From the NCBI RefSeq assembly GCF_000003815.2, contig NC_049981.1, forward strand, positions 17,965,041 to 18,029,040: DNA of 64,000 bases. The letters are read 5' to 3'. Shown in pieces: positions 1 to 11,427 of this stretch. The first letter of the stretch is position 1, and every line of letters starts with the position of its first letter. A program made the translations under genes and the position numbers. The stretch is from Branchiostoma floridae (lineage: Eukaryota; Chordata; Leptocardii; Amphioxiformes; Branchiostomatidae). Under the pieces are notes generated by a model that had not been told where the DNA came from, did no database searches, and was given only the letters and a program-made list of their open reading frames with translations.

Positions 1-2280
1 GCAAACATTACAGGATTTCCTGCAAGTTTGCCTAAAGGTGAACATTGTTCAAGAAATCTTGAAATTACTAGTATCGGTGACAGGTGACGTTGATAACAGC
101 AATGGTCCTATTGTGAGGTGCATATGGGTCTACGTAATCAGTGATTTTTTTAGTTAGGGTGAGGGCGATAGAAGGACCTGTTTTTAGCCAGTACAGACCT
201 CAGCAGAGGTCTAATGTCAAAATTCAACCTCCGCTTAGAGAATAACAATGACCTGTTTCAATCAAACTGCATGGTAGAAAAAATGGCTGAGGAAAACTAT
301 CAATCATACAGAACGTTTCAAAGTCTCTTTAAATGTGCACTCTCACTGCACATGGGGTACGCTTGTGGCATTGCTGCGTTCGTTCACTGCGGTACTGTTG
401 TGTTAATTGCGTTTCTCGATTAAATGAACATGTTATTGGAAATCGCGGCGTATTAAAAAATCACTGCAAAATGATGAAAATGCCCCAAAATGAGATACGT
501 AAAGAAAGGATTTCCTTTATGATGATGAATTATATGTTACATATGTGGTTAGCAACCTTGAAAGACTTTTACAGAAAAACAAAGGACCCAAATTAATGAA
601 CGGACACAAACCGTATACCAGATTTGACTCCATCGATTATGTGTTTTGCACCATGTATGTGTAGTGATGTATGTTAATAGGTTTATCAAACAATTTTCAA
701 ATTTGTCAAATGAAAATGTTTTATATTTCATACGTTTTTGTATGACGTGGAGTATTTTCATTGTCGGCGGATAGCTGTCAGTCTATCATATCTGTAGAAA
801 TTGAGAAGAAAACATGGCTTTATGGGTCCGAATGACTGCAAGTTTGGTGTTCTATCGGCCGGAGGCTACCAGCAATGATTAGACTGCTTGTAACGCAAAC
901 GCAAAGGCGAACGTTATCATCCAACATAAACGTTTCTTTTCCAACGTTGTACGACAGTCTGTTTCTCCACATCTGTAGGTTCATGAGTCGATAACCAGTT
1001 ACTCATTTGGTGTTTTCAAGTATAAAATACTGACCTAATTCTCATCAAATAAACATAAAGACACTTTTAAGTTAGTCTGAATACGGATACAAGTTAAGTT
1101 TTGTTGAAGTCGTAGTGCTGCAATTGAATCAAAACCCACCTGTAAAATGATTAAAGAAATGCATCCAAAATAGCTTTTCGGTGTTAAAATGATGTTAACA
1201 TTTGATACTTGGTGAAAATAGGCAAAATGTAACCTTGATACTGTTGATGGCATATTGCGGGCACTGGTGGGGCACTGTTGGGGCACCTTTGGGGCACTGT
1301 TGGGGCATCTTGCCACTTGAGTTATTTTTTAACTTAAAAAAAAACACGTCGCGCTTGCAACCGGCACCTCTAGGTTTGCTTGTGGCATCTCTAGGTTTCG
1401 CGGAGGCACCTCTAGGTATCGTGAAGGTACATCTGCGTTTTCGAACGCAGCAATACCGCAAACGTGCCCCAAGGGCAGTGAGAGTCTATCTTAAGATTGA
1501 GTCTGATTCCCATATCTTCTTCAGAGGCTTGACAGCAATGATAAAAAAAGAACCAGCATAAAACTCCGTGTATATCAGCGTGAGCTGTGACAACCACAGG
1601 TTATAATTTCTAACTTGTTCAGAGAAAACGTTTTAAAACTTTGGATGGTGTGTGTGCTTGTTGTTAAGGAATTGAGAGTTATGAACTTGTTTAGTCTGTC
1701 TTACACCGCGATTTGGCAGAGTGGGTGACGCATATTGAAATAAATCAAGGCTGACGCAAACGACCAACTTGGAAATCAGTCAGGCTTGTGGGTGGAAAAT
1801 CCTTTTTTGTCATATAATGGCTTTTGTATATAGATAACTAGATAGCATTGCATGCTGCTTCCTATTCTACTTATCTCTCACTAATTTTCTCCTACTTAAG
1901 CATTACCATACTGACCTATCACGCCTTTTGTAACAATCAGTTAAGCTTCCTTAAGCTGCTTCTCCAGCCTTCGTCAATAGCCTTTTCAATACCTTCGTCC
2001 GCACGCAACCATTAACGTGAGTAGATTGGAGGTCTGTTGAGACCACGGCAGTTCTGACTCCGCCGCTAGGAGTCGCTGCCCCAGGGACTGTTGACATAAG
2101 TAGCTACTTATCGGCTTACCGTAGGATTACCGTCGGATTAGCACTAATTGAAGGATTAACTATTCACCGAAAATGTATCGGATTAAATATGGCTTCGTCT
2201 TGGTCAATGTTGATCAACTGGATATATTGTACGCAAGTGTAATGTTGCATACAATACCGATGACGTGGCATTACCCTGTT
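1..2280. other. Intergenic DNA, no gene seen
   Basis: No exon with coding character and matching splice signals was found on either strand. Positions about 340-425 resemble 12054-12140 (shared GTGCACTCTC and TTCGTTCACTGCG blocks), so both are probably copies of one dispersed repeat. Positions about 1255-1420 hold short imperfect GC-rich repeats of GGGGCACTGTT and GGCACCTCTAGGT type. Confidence 0.5.
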
Positions 2281-2301
2281 GGATAAGTATTTACGGTATC
2301 A

Positions 2302-2372
2302 TATATAAGACGGGGAGCCCAGTATGATTCACCACCAGTGTATCAGAATCACAACAATACGTCAACATGAAA
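2302..2372 (+). promoter_or_regulatory. Orphan TATA-box-like core promoter
   Basis: TATATAAG at 2302-2309 is followed about 60 bases later by an ATG at 2367 in AT-mixed sequence. The reading frame from this ATG closes after six codons and no convincing splice donor rescues it. It looks like a core promoter without a recognisable gene, either a relic or a first exon I cannot extend. Confidence 0.2.
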
Positions 2373-2899
2373 TGCAAGATCTTGTAGCAGAGTTGATGGG
2401 TTAATGGGCGTTACATCGCAGTACTCCTGCGCGCGCAACCTGTGGTCTCACTTGTATACAATAGGAGGGGGGCAGGCGAACCTTGAAACCCTGAAATTAA
2501 CTCCCTGAATTATGTATACCATACATGTCATCAGTCAGTAATGAGGCTGATTGTAAGCTTCATTTAATAAACTAGACAAAGATACTCGGCATGACACGCT
2601 TTCTGATAGTATATGTCCTGTATCCCTGATCCAATCCATCAAGAAAGATTTCCCGTCCGTCTTGGTTAGTGTCACGTGCACCAACAACAATTAAACCGAC
2701 GACGCATTTACACGCGTCACCAGGTTTTTCACCACGCCGAATCGTCAAACCAGTTTTATCTTTATGACAACAGGCACAGCGCGTGCTTTTACCAAACAGT
2801 GATTTAAAGCAAGAGTGTTTTTTCTGAACAGACTCTAAAAGCGCTGACGAATTCCCTGAATTTGCAAGAGAATGGCAAATTGTTCTCTGTCTTTAAGGG

Positions 2900-3420
2900 G
2901 GATTCAAACTCATAATGTGAACGAAAGTCTCGACGTCCCTGCATTTTCAATCATTACCTTCGCCAAGAAGGTTATATTTTCGGTCTCATGTTGTGTCCCT
3001 ATATGTAGGTCAACAGCATATAACTCGAGAAGCTGTTTATGCATTTCTATGATATTTGGTATTTGAGCAGCGGTTGCGGAAAGGAAGGTCGAGTTCAAAA
3101 ATGGTTGGTGTAACCTATTTCCGTCAGGACGGTAGTGGGCCGAATGTGTGCGTCCGCTTTCTTGTGAACAGCATAACTCGAGAAGCCTTGAATGGATCCT
3201 GATAATATTTGGTAGGTGGGTAGGGGTCAGGAAAACGAAGGACAAGTTTGATAATGGGCCCCCTAGCGGCTTCCTGAGGTACTGCAGCAAAACTTAATAT
3301 ATGATATCTCATGTTCTGGACATGATGTGGTCATGATTTTGAGTGGGAGATAGCCCTTGGGGCAGAGAGTACGTGCTGTGAGTTTGGACTCCCTAGCGGC
3401 TTTTTTGGAACTTCAGGCAC
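2900..3420. repeat. Interspersed repeat family A (CTCGAGAAG family)
   Basis: Blocks such as ATAACTCGAGAAG, GGTAGGTGGGTAGGGGTCAG and CCCCCTAGCGGCTTCCT recur here, at 25660-26300, at 26570-26750 and, more diverged, at 41060-41400. Copies keep the block order, so this is one dispersed repeat family rather than chance similarity. No terminal repeats or coding domain were recognised. Confidence 0.7.
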
Positions 3421-3479
3421 CGATTTCCTTGTTGATAACATGTTGACGGATCATCGCGATTTTAGGAATGAGTAATGAC

Positions 3480-3712
3480 TTACATAATGTAATACAAATT
3501 ATGCAAATCAACAGCTAATTTGCATAATTAATGAGCAGAGTTCATAAATCCATGCCAACAGCATATAACTCAAGAATCTGTGTATGGATTTTCATGATAT
3601 TTGGTATTTGAGTAGCGGTTGTAGAAAGGAAGGTCGAGTTCTAAAATGGTTGGCGCAGCATTTTTCGTCAGGACGGTAGCGATGCAAATCAAAAGCTAAT
3701 TTGCATAGTTAA
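3480..3712. repeat. Interspersed repeat family B, left part, interrupted
   Basis: Motifs AATTTGCATAATTAATGAG and TTCATAAATCCA with CATATAACTCAAGAA recur at 4680-4800, 5480-5620, 5660-5800, 26390-26600 and 55970-56080. This copy is broken after TTAA at 3709-3712 by the inverted-repeat element at 3713-4678 and resumes on the other side. Confidence 0.6.
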
Positions 3713-4678
3713 ACACCCGAGTGGGGTCCATTTGGACCCCAGGCGTAAATTTTGTTGTGCCATTTAAACACTTTTGATATGAGGAAAAAATCCTTCCGTT
3801 ACTTTGTCGGTCAATATCTGCTATACCTTCTCCAAAGTTTTTACGAAGATTGGTACAATAATGTGGAAACTATAAAGAAAGTCTGGGTTCAGTCCGTCTG
3901 GGGTCCAAAAGGAACCCAGCAAAAATGTACAGCTTTTAAAAGAAACTTTTAAGACTAACTCCTTAAGTACTTATCGTATGACCACCAAACTTTCAGAAGA
4001 TACTAAACATGTGAAACTAAATCCTCACAAAAACTTTTGTGTCATCACCATATAATATGACGACATTGTGACGTTATTTAGCTAATAAGGGCAGCCATCT
4101 TGGATGACGTCATAAAAGTAGCATAAATTATAAATTTTGAATCATGAAAATTACATTGAATTTCATAGAATTGAATTGTTGTAAGAAAACAAGTGTAGTT
4201 TACCAAGAAAACCTTGTTTAAATCGAAATTGGCAAATTTTGGCCAAAAAATGCCTGTCATAATTCCGTTGCCATGGCATCCCCAAAAAATGATGAAGTTA
4301 CTTTATTGACACAAAAGTTTTGCTAATAATATTTTGTGATAAATTACTAAGTTTCGTAGCTTTAGCACCGGTCGTTCATGAGTTATGCGACATAAACGGT
4401 GCTAAAGGCCTCAAAATTCCCCTCTCTGGTCAGCATGGGTTTAGTGCAAAATGTGGTCCTTCTGTTGTTTTGCATAAATTATGATGATGATGAGATAGAA
4501 TTAGCAACACCTTAACATCTCAAAATATTCTTCTTACATTGATGAAGCAATGTGTGTACAATGATCACTGATAAGAATTGGAACTGAGATTTTATGAACA
4601 AAACACTTTGGGGTCCGTTTGGACCCCACTCGGTCATTTTAGTCGCCAAAAAGGGTCGGGTGCTTGAGGGTTATATGG
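3713..4678. mobile_element. TIR element nested in repeat B (TTAA flanks)
   Basis: The left end ACACCCGAGTGGGGTCC and an internal GGGGTCCATTTGGACCCC palindrome are mirrored near the right end by GGACCCCACTCGG and GGGTCGGGTGC. The element is flanked on both sides by TTAA, and repeat-B sequence continues outside it. TTAA targets are typical of piggyBac and Kolobok transposons. No transposase is present, so it would be non-autonomous. Exact ends are uncertain. Confidence 0.45.
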
Positions 4679-4679
4679 T

Positions 4680-5810
4680 TAATGAGGAAAGTCCATAAAT
4701 CCACTGAATTCCATGATAGGACTTTCAAACTTGTCACATATGAGGTTGAGAAAGAGAAATGTCCGATACATATTAATTATGTGAATGACGACCTCATTCA
4801 CGTAATCAATGCGAAAACATGAACATGTATGTAGATAGCCTAATGTCTCGGACCGGAGTTTCTTTTACGATTTCGGAGGTTGGCGGACAGCCTCAGGCTG
4901 AAGGACTACAGTTCCGCTAGGAAACGTAGGACGCGAAACTTAATCAATATGGTGGAAAGCCGTTTACTGCCTCTTTCCGACAAACCTATTGGTATCGTCT
5001 GTTGCCTCTTTATTTTGGGTAGAATATGTAGTAAAATTCTAATTTTGGACCCAAAAACTATCATTTTTTAACACTTTTTTGATCGAAGCTGCTTGGAAAA
5101 AACTAATTTTCCCAGGATAACGGCCTACGTGGTAGAGAAATCAAATTCTTCATGTTTTTGTAAAATGAAAATAAAAGACTTCCATATGATAACTTTTTTG
5201 TAATCTCCGATGACGTCATTTCTCGAAATCACATGAAAAACGCTGCTATTTGGGTCATAAGGCGAAAAAATCGCTTCCCCGTTGCAGCGGCCTAATACAA
5301 AAATGGTCTCGCTGGCCGACCAACTACTCCTCGCACAAAAATAGTACAACCCACGGGCTTTTCAGGAAATACGACAAATATATGCTCAGCTATACGATCA
5401 CCAAGCAACAGGAAGCAAAAGTTAGGGAGACAACAGCGCACTTCCGGCCTATTACACCACCCTTCCGCCAAATTAACAGCATATTTGCATAATTGATAAA
5501 AGTTTACAAATCCACTGCATTCCATTATAAGGCTTTCAAACTTGTCACATATGTAACTGAGAAAGAGAGAAATGTCAATACATGTTAATTATGCAAGTAA
5601 TGAGAAAATAAAGACGTGTTGACGGACCGTCATGAATTTTGGTATGTAGATAGCCTAAGTAATGCCATGCATGATGCAAATCATCAGTTTTCATCAATTT
5701 CCATAATTAATGAGGAAAATTTATAAATCCAATGCTGTGCGTGATAGGACTTTCAAACTTGTCACATATGCAAGAAAGTGAGAAATGTCAATAGACACTT
5801 GGCCAAAGCC
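4680..5810. repeat. Further copies of interspersed repeat B
   Basis: At least three partial copies are visible by the recurring blocks TTAATGAGGAAA, TCATAAATCCA/TTATAAATCCA, ATAGGACTTTCAAACTTGTC and GAGAAATGTC, at about 4680-4800, 5480-5620 and 5690-5810. The material between them shows no coding character. Confidence 0.55.
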
Positions 5811-6149
5811 CCCTATCATCATTTACTGTTCTACCAGGCCGGAGTCTGGCAGAGACTACATGATTTTGACAAAGCACTATGAAAGTTGTGCTGGAAAGTA
5901 TCACAACAGTGTACATATTTTTTTTTACTTTTAACTGACAATCGCCTCGCACGTCAGGTCGACAGCGCTGTAGACATTTAATTGGGGGGGGGGGGCAACT
6001 ATGTATACAGGCACTGCGGGTAACAATGGATTAATGGGAACTGCCTCGCGTTTGGAAAGACCTGTGTAAAATCTTGTGTTAAGTTTTATGTCTTCTGATG
6101 AATGGAAAAGTAGCCTTTTAACCAACAACTCACGAATTCCTGTTTAGAT

Positions 6150-6250
6150 ATAGAATACAACACGGTGTATTCCGCATCACCCGAGGTGCCAGCCCGACCG
6201 CGGGTCGGATCGCCCGACGGCCGAAGGCCCGGAACACCCGTATCGAACGT
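6150..6250. repeat. Isolated GC-rich block, probable repeat fragment
   Basis: About 80 bases of very GC-rich sequence (CCGAGGTGCCAGCCCGACC and neighbours) sit abruptly in AT-rich DNA and contain CGACCGCGGGTCG-type palindromes. No splice-compatible reading frame was found. I read it as a dispersed repeat fragment. Confidence 0.3.
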
Positions 6251-7074
6251 TTTCGCGTCAAAGGTATGACATAAATCCAACTTACTCTATATCAAAACTT
6301 ACTCCATCCTAGCAGCTGTAAATGAGGAACCATTTATAGTTCAGAAATGAAAATTGGCATGCAACCTATAAACATATATGTGTAATTTCAACCTCATACA
6401 GTAATTTTCAGTGGGTCAGATTTAGAGGAACTGGTCGTCTGACAAGCTTACAAGGGTGTGGGCATCTTGAAATCAACTCAGTTGCTCATTAAGTGATCGA
6501 GCTCAAATTCAAAAATTTTAATCTCAAAGGGGACATATGCCTCTACCTTACTACCAAATTTCAACTCAATCGATTAAAAAATGAATCTGTTATGAAACTA
6601 TTTGCATTACTTTCTGACTCACCCTCGTAGCAGTATAATGATTATGAATGAATGAGTATCGACATTTCTGGCCAAGGTAAAGTTTGCACGAAGATTTTTT
6701 TTACTTTGTGCTACCGAACATCTGCTTCTCCCAGCCGCCAAGCCACGTAGTAAATCGAACACGAATCGAACCGTTTTTATTTGCAGTTCGAAGTGTTCCG
6801 CGGTCCCTAGCAACGTCGTTGCTAAGGAAAGGCTTGTCGCGTGACAGTTGGATGAAATTTCACCCGACTTAAACAGCTGTTTTAAACCTATTTGGCGGCC
6901 ATTTTACAAAGATTGCGTTATATGTACAAGAAGGGAACACCATGTGCTCTCTGTATAAACCGTTTTGGGGGGATTTTACGGCAATTAAAGTTAGTTTCAT
7001 GGTCATATTTGTTACATAGTAAAATTAGCAAAATGGCGGTGCCGTACGGGGCAAAAATTTCGACGAATTTCACA

Positions 7075-8470
7075 TTGACGGCATTTGCATTACGCCCTCG
7101 ATTCTATCTTTAATGACTAGTGAATTAGCTTTGTCGAATCTTCAACTACAACTCATGTAAAGATCCTGTTGGTTTGAAAGTTGGAAAGGTTTGAAAGTCC
7201 ATGTCTATCGGGGTCACCTTATCGACTGTTTTACGCGCAAATATTGCAAGTTGTCGGGTGTAGCTGATTCGAGTACAGCTGGCTTTTTAACACAAGTTGC
7301 GGTACCGATGCACATCCCCGGTATTGTCAGAGGACGCATACGGAATAAAACAGTGTTGAGACGGACTGAATTAGCAAATGCTACATTGGTCTTACGGCAA
7401 CTAGGACGCAAATCCGGCGGTGCGTGTCTGGCGCGGGCTCCGTGGAACGGGCGTGGACGCAAGGGCGGAAGCGTTCTTTTTTGAATGCCTCTGATGAGGT
7501 GCCCTCGCGCGAATGGGAAAAAAGCCTATTACTACCACGAAATGGATAGCATGCCATATACCGACTGAAAGAAGAGAATTCGGACAATTCTGTGCACTAA
7601 ATTTTCCGTTTATTTTCAAATCTGTCACAAGATAAAAAAGCGGTGGAAATTGCACTAAAATCAACTGATTTCAGGTTATAAAATCAAATGGATACAGCTA
7701 GACAAATCTGTTAAAAATCCAAAGGAGAGAAGTGAGAAGCTTTAAAATTGTATATGCGATGAAATGTTGAATATACATAGTTGTAAGCTCAAGCAGCAGG
7801 CTTTCTTGTGAGTAGTCCCAACACCCGGGGGTCATGGAACGTAGAACTGTCCCAAAACGGCGCGCGGTTCGCTACGGTAGTCAGTTAGAACTTTTGAAGT
7901 TATATTTATATCATCTCGGATTGGCATATCAACTTGAAAGTTGGAATTTATATACGGGTGACCACTGTTAACTTGGTTCCGGTCAAAGATTCGATATCTA
8001 TGGGACGAAGACCTGTCCAGAGTCGATAATTACTGAAAAAGTCAAATCGGGCGCGTTCTATTCTGGAGTCAAAATTATGACATGACTCCGCGCGGATTGG
8101 CGGCATTTGCATTACGCCCTCAAAATCTATGATGAGTCTTATACCGACAGAAACTACAATGTTTGCTCTTTCTTGATGTCCCAAATTCCTGTTGGTTTGA
8201 AATCTACAACAGTTAAAAAATATGAGGTGAAATTACACGAAAATCACGAGATTTCGGGCCGTATTATTGACGGGAAAACGATAAACTATCGGTTCAAAAA
8301 TCCACAGAGATAACAAATGAGTCTAAAATATTGTAAATAACTTGACATTAGTAAGATAAACGGTAATGTACTCCTGCGATAAGCTTTCTTGAAGGGGCTG
8401 TTGACGCCCGAAGTCATGGAACGGACTACTTTCTCTCGCGGAAGGAAAATAAAAAAGCCTCGAACTCTCG
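7075..8470. repeat. Diverged direct duplication of about 1 kb period
   Basis: GGCATTTGCATTACGCCCTC occurs at about 7081 and again at about 8101, each followed at similar distance by CCTGTTGGTTTGAAA. AAGCTTTCTTG or GGCTTTCTTG followed by GTCATGGAAC recurs at about 7800 and 8380. Order and spacing are kept, so this is a diverged tandem duplication. The longer open frames here match no family I know. Confidence 0.4.
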
Positions 8471-8668
8471 ACGTGGCGTGGCGGCTGTCTCCGGCCTTAA
8501 ACTTTACACTTAAACTCAAATAATGTTGACACGCCACTTGAATATGCGTACAAGTGTGAACGGGGCTTTACGGTTCCCATTATCCTTGTATTTTCCTACA
8601 GCTATCGGCAGACACAAGAAAAAATAGACAAGAATCCAACAACTAAGCGAAATGGCAGACAAATTAGA

Positions 8669-8674
8669 TTTATT
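8669..8674 (-). terminator. Candidate poly(A) signal of the Lys/Arg-rich gene
   Basis: AATAAA reads on the minus strand about 540 bases beyond the stop codon at 9215. It is the first canonical hexamer I noticed downstream. Usage is not shown. Confidence 0.3.
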
Positions 8675-9214
8675 GCTATGTAGTGTATAAAGTGTCAGGG
8701 TAGTTAAGACTGCTTTCACGGATTCTCGACACATCTTAGTTTGTTTACATTTTTGGTACAATGAATGTTGTGACTTTGATGTGTAGATACAAATATAGTT
8801 ATTTCGGTCTAGAAACTTCGTTCCTTTGACCAAGTCTCTACGGCAAGTCTAACACCTTACTGCAGCACATGGCTTTTTATCTGATTTACGACCAGAGTTA
8901 AATTTGATAAAAGATGTAGGTTTGGGTACAGGTGGCGATAACGACTTTGAAGAAACTTTGACGCATTGCTGATGCCACACGTTCCTGCTAAAAGTGCAGA
9001 TTAAATGACCTAAACGATCGGGGATGACTTGTTTAAATGTCGTTTCTTACTAAAATATCACATTGTCAAGTTAAGGACGAGCTACTATATGTGATCTTTC
9101 TCGTCTGTGTATGACTGGGTGCTAAAATTGGTTGTAACATGCACTAGATGTTGTATTGTTAGGCTTATATCTTAGCCGGATTTTCTGTAGTCTGCCATCT
9201 CCTTTACAGTGGCT

Positions 9215-11427
9215 TCAGGGCCAAGTCGGCCACCTTGATGGCCGGTTGTTTCCCCTCGTGCGCTGTCGTCTGCGGGGCTTCGTGCGCTGTCGTCTGCCGG
9301 AAGTACGGTCAGGCCTCGTGCGCTGTCGTCTGCCGAAAGTACGTTCAGGCCTCGTGCGCTGTCGTCTGCCGGAAGTACGGTCAGGCCTCGTGCGCTGTCG
9401 TCTGCCGAAAGTACGTTCAGGCCTCGTGCGCTGACGTCTGCCGAAAGTACTTTCAGGCCTCGTGCGCTGATGTCTGCCGGGAACATTTTCTGGCCTCGTG
9501 CGCTGACGTCTGCCGAAAGTACTTTCAGGCCTCGTGCGCTGACGTCTGCCGATGGTACCTTCAGGCCTCGTGCGCTGGCGTCTGCCGAAAGTACGTTCAG
9601 GCTTCTTGCGCTGACGTCTGCCGATGGTACCTTCAGGCCTCGTGCGCTGACGTCTGCCGAAAGTACGTTCAGGCTTCTTGCGCTGACGTCTGCCGATGGT
9701 ACCTTCAGGCCTCGTGCGCTGTCGTCTGCCACGTTCAGGCTTCTTGCGCTGTCGTCTGCCAAAAGTACGTTCGGGCTTCTTGCGCTTCGGTTGTCTCGTC
9801 CGAGGTATTTTTATGCGCTGACGCCTGGCAGAAACTTCTCCGGGGCGTCGGCCTTGACGTCCAGCTTGATTCTTTCTGCCTCCTCTCACTCTACCTGTCT
9901 CCGGGGGCTGTCGCGTACCAAAAGCACCTGTAGGCTTCGTCCGCTGGCCTCTGTCTCGCCGGCCACCTTTCCCCCGTCCGAGTCCCCATCCTAAAGCCTT
10001 CTTTCTTTGCTTTCGTTCTTTCTTTTGCATCCTGGGGGAAAACTTGGCATTGCGAGATTTCGCGGGAGCTCCCCATATTCCCTGGGGAGATTTCTTCGCC
10101 TTTCGTTCCTTCGTGGTCTCGACTTTCTTCCGCCGGGCATTTTTCTTCGCCTTTCGTTCCTTCGCGGTCTTCACTTTCTTCCGCTGAGCATCTTTCCTCT
10201 CATCTGTTTTTCTTTCCTTTACTTTCTTCTCATTTTTTCTCTGTTTCTTCTCCTTTTTTTTCTGTTTCTTCTCCTTTTTTCTCCGTTTCCCCTTGTCAGT
10301 TTCACTTTTCTTCTGTTGTTCTTCAGCAGCGGCAGTCTCTTCGACAGGCATTCCTTCTTCATCTTCTTTCTCTCCTTCTTCTTCAAGGTTGCCTAGGCTG
10401 TTCTCTAAATCATACTCCAGCTCTTTCTTCTCCTTTTTCCTCTGTTTCTTCTCCTTTTTTCCCCGTTTTTTCTTCTTTTTTTCCCGTTCCTTCTCCTTTT
10501 TTCTCCGTTTCCCCTTGTCTCCTTCTTTCTCTCCTTCTTCTTCAAGGTTGCCTAGGCTGTTCTCTAAATCATACTCCAGCTCTTCCTCAAGATCGTTTTT
10601 CAAACTTTCAGCATTCTTAGCCTCCAGATGTAGACTATCTTCTATGTCTTGCAGCACGCCATAGTCTTCCTCAATCATCTTCTCTTGTTCTTCAAGCTGT
10701 TCTTGTATAAGGTCCTGTTCTTCCTGTTCCTCAATTTGCCGTTCTTGCAACTCACTTAGCTCATATGCCACACTTTGTTCTTCTTGTGCAAGATATGGTT
10801 CCTCGACTAGCTCCTCTTCAGTGGGTTCCAACTCTTCCTCTTCGGCCTCAACCTCGCGACTCTTCTGCTTCTTTTTCTTCTTTTGCCTCTTTGAAGGCTC
10901 TTCCCCTTCCGTTTCCTCGCCTCCTTTTCCCTTCTTGCTTTTTCTTCCACCCTTTCCTTTCTTTCCATCATCTTTTCCTTTCTTGCCGTTTGCTCCTTCT
11001 CCTTCAGTTTCAAGCTCCTCTTCAGTGGGTTCCAACTCTTCCTCTTCGGCCTCAACCTCGCGACTCTTCTGCTTCTTTTTCTTCTTTTGCCTCTTTGAAG
11101 GCTCTTCCCCTTCCGTTTCCTCGCCTCCTTTTCCCTTCTTGCTTTTCCTTCCACCCTTTCCTCCTTTTCCTCCTCCTTCTCCTCGTTTTCTGTCTTTTCC
11201 TCCTCCTCCCTTTGCCTCCTTCTTGCTTTTGTTTCCACCCTTTCCTCCCTTTGCCTCCTTCTTGCTTTTCTTTCCACCATTTCCTCCCTTCTTGCTTTTC
11301 TTTTTATCCTTTCCTCCCTTTTTTTTCTTTTTTGCTCTTCTTTTGCTCCTCTTCTTCCCGACGGCGTGTGAATCCGGTCGTTTAGTATCAAATGACTCAT
11401 CGTTTGGAGAAATCCACAATTGATTGT
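9215..11427 (-). CDS. Exon 3: Lys/Glu tracts and Arg-rich repeats
   Basis: Acceptor CTGCAG|ACAATC, then NQLWISPNDES in frame with exon 2. The exon is 737 codons including the TGA stop. Composition moves from Lys/Gly through Glu/Lys to Arg/Pro/Gln. The exon contains a 204-nt duplicated block and a 36-nt array. Confidence 0.8.

Noticed and set aside
8516-8833. Hydrophobic minus-strand frame considered as a terminal membrane exon of the Lys/Arg-rich gene
   Set aside because: No donor near 9215 and acceptor near 8833 with matching phase was found. The upstream frame already ends at a stop.
9235-9994. Cys-rich (CRKYVQASCADV) and Ser/Thr-rich plus-strand frames opposite the Arg-rich array
   Set aside because: They are shadows of a 36-nt repeat whose period is a multiple of three. 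The minus-strand frame joins to signal-peptide exons; these do not.
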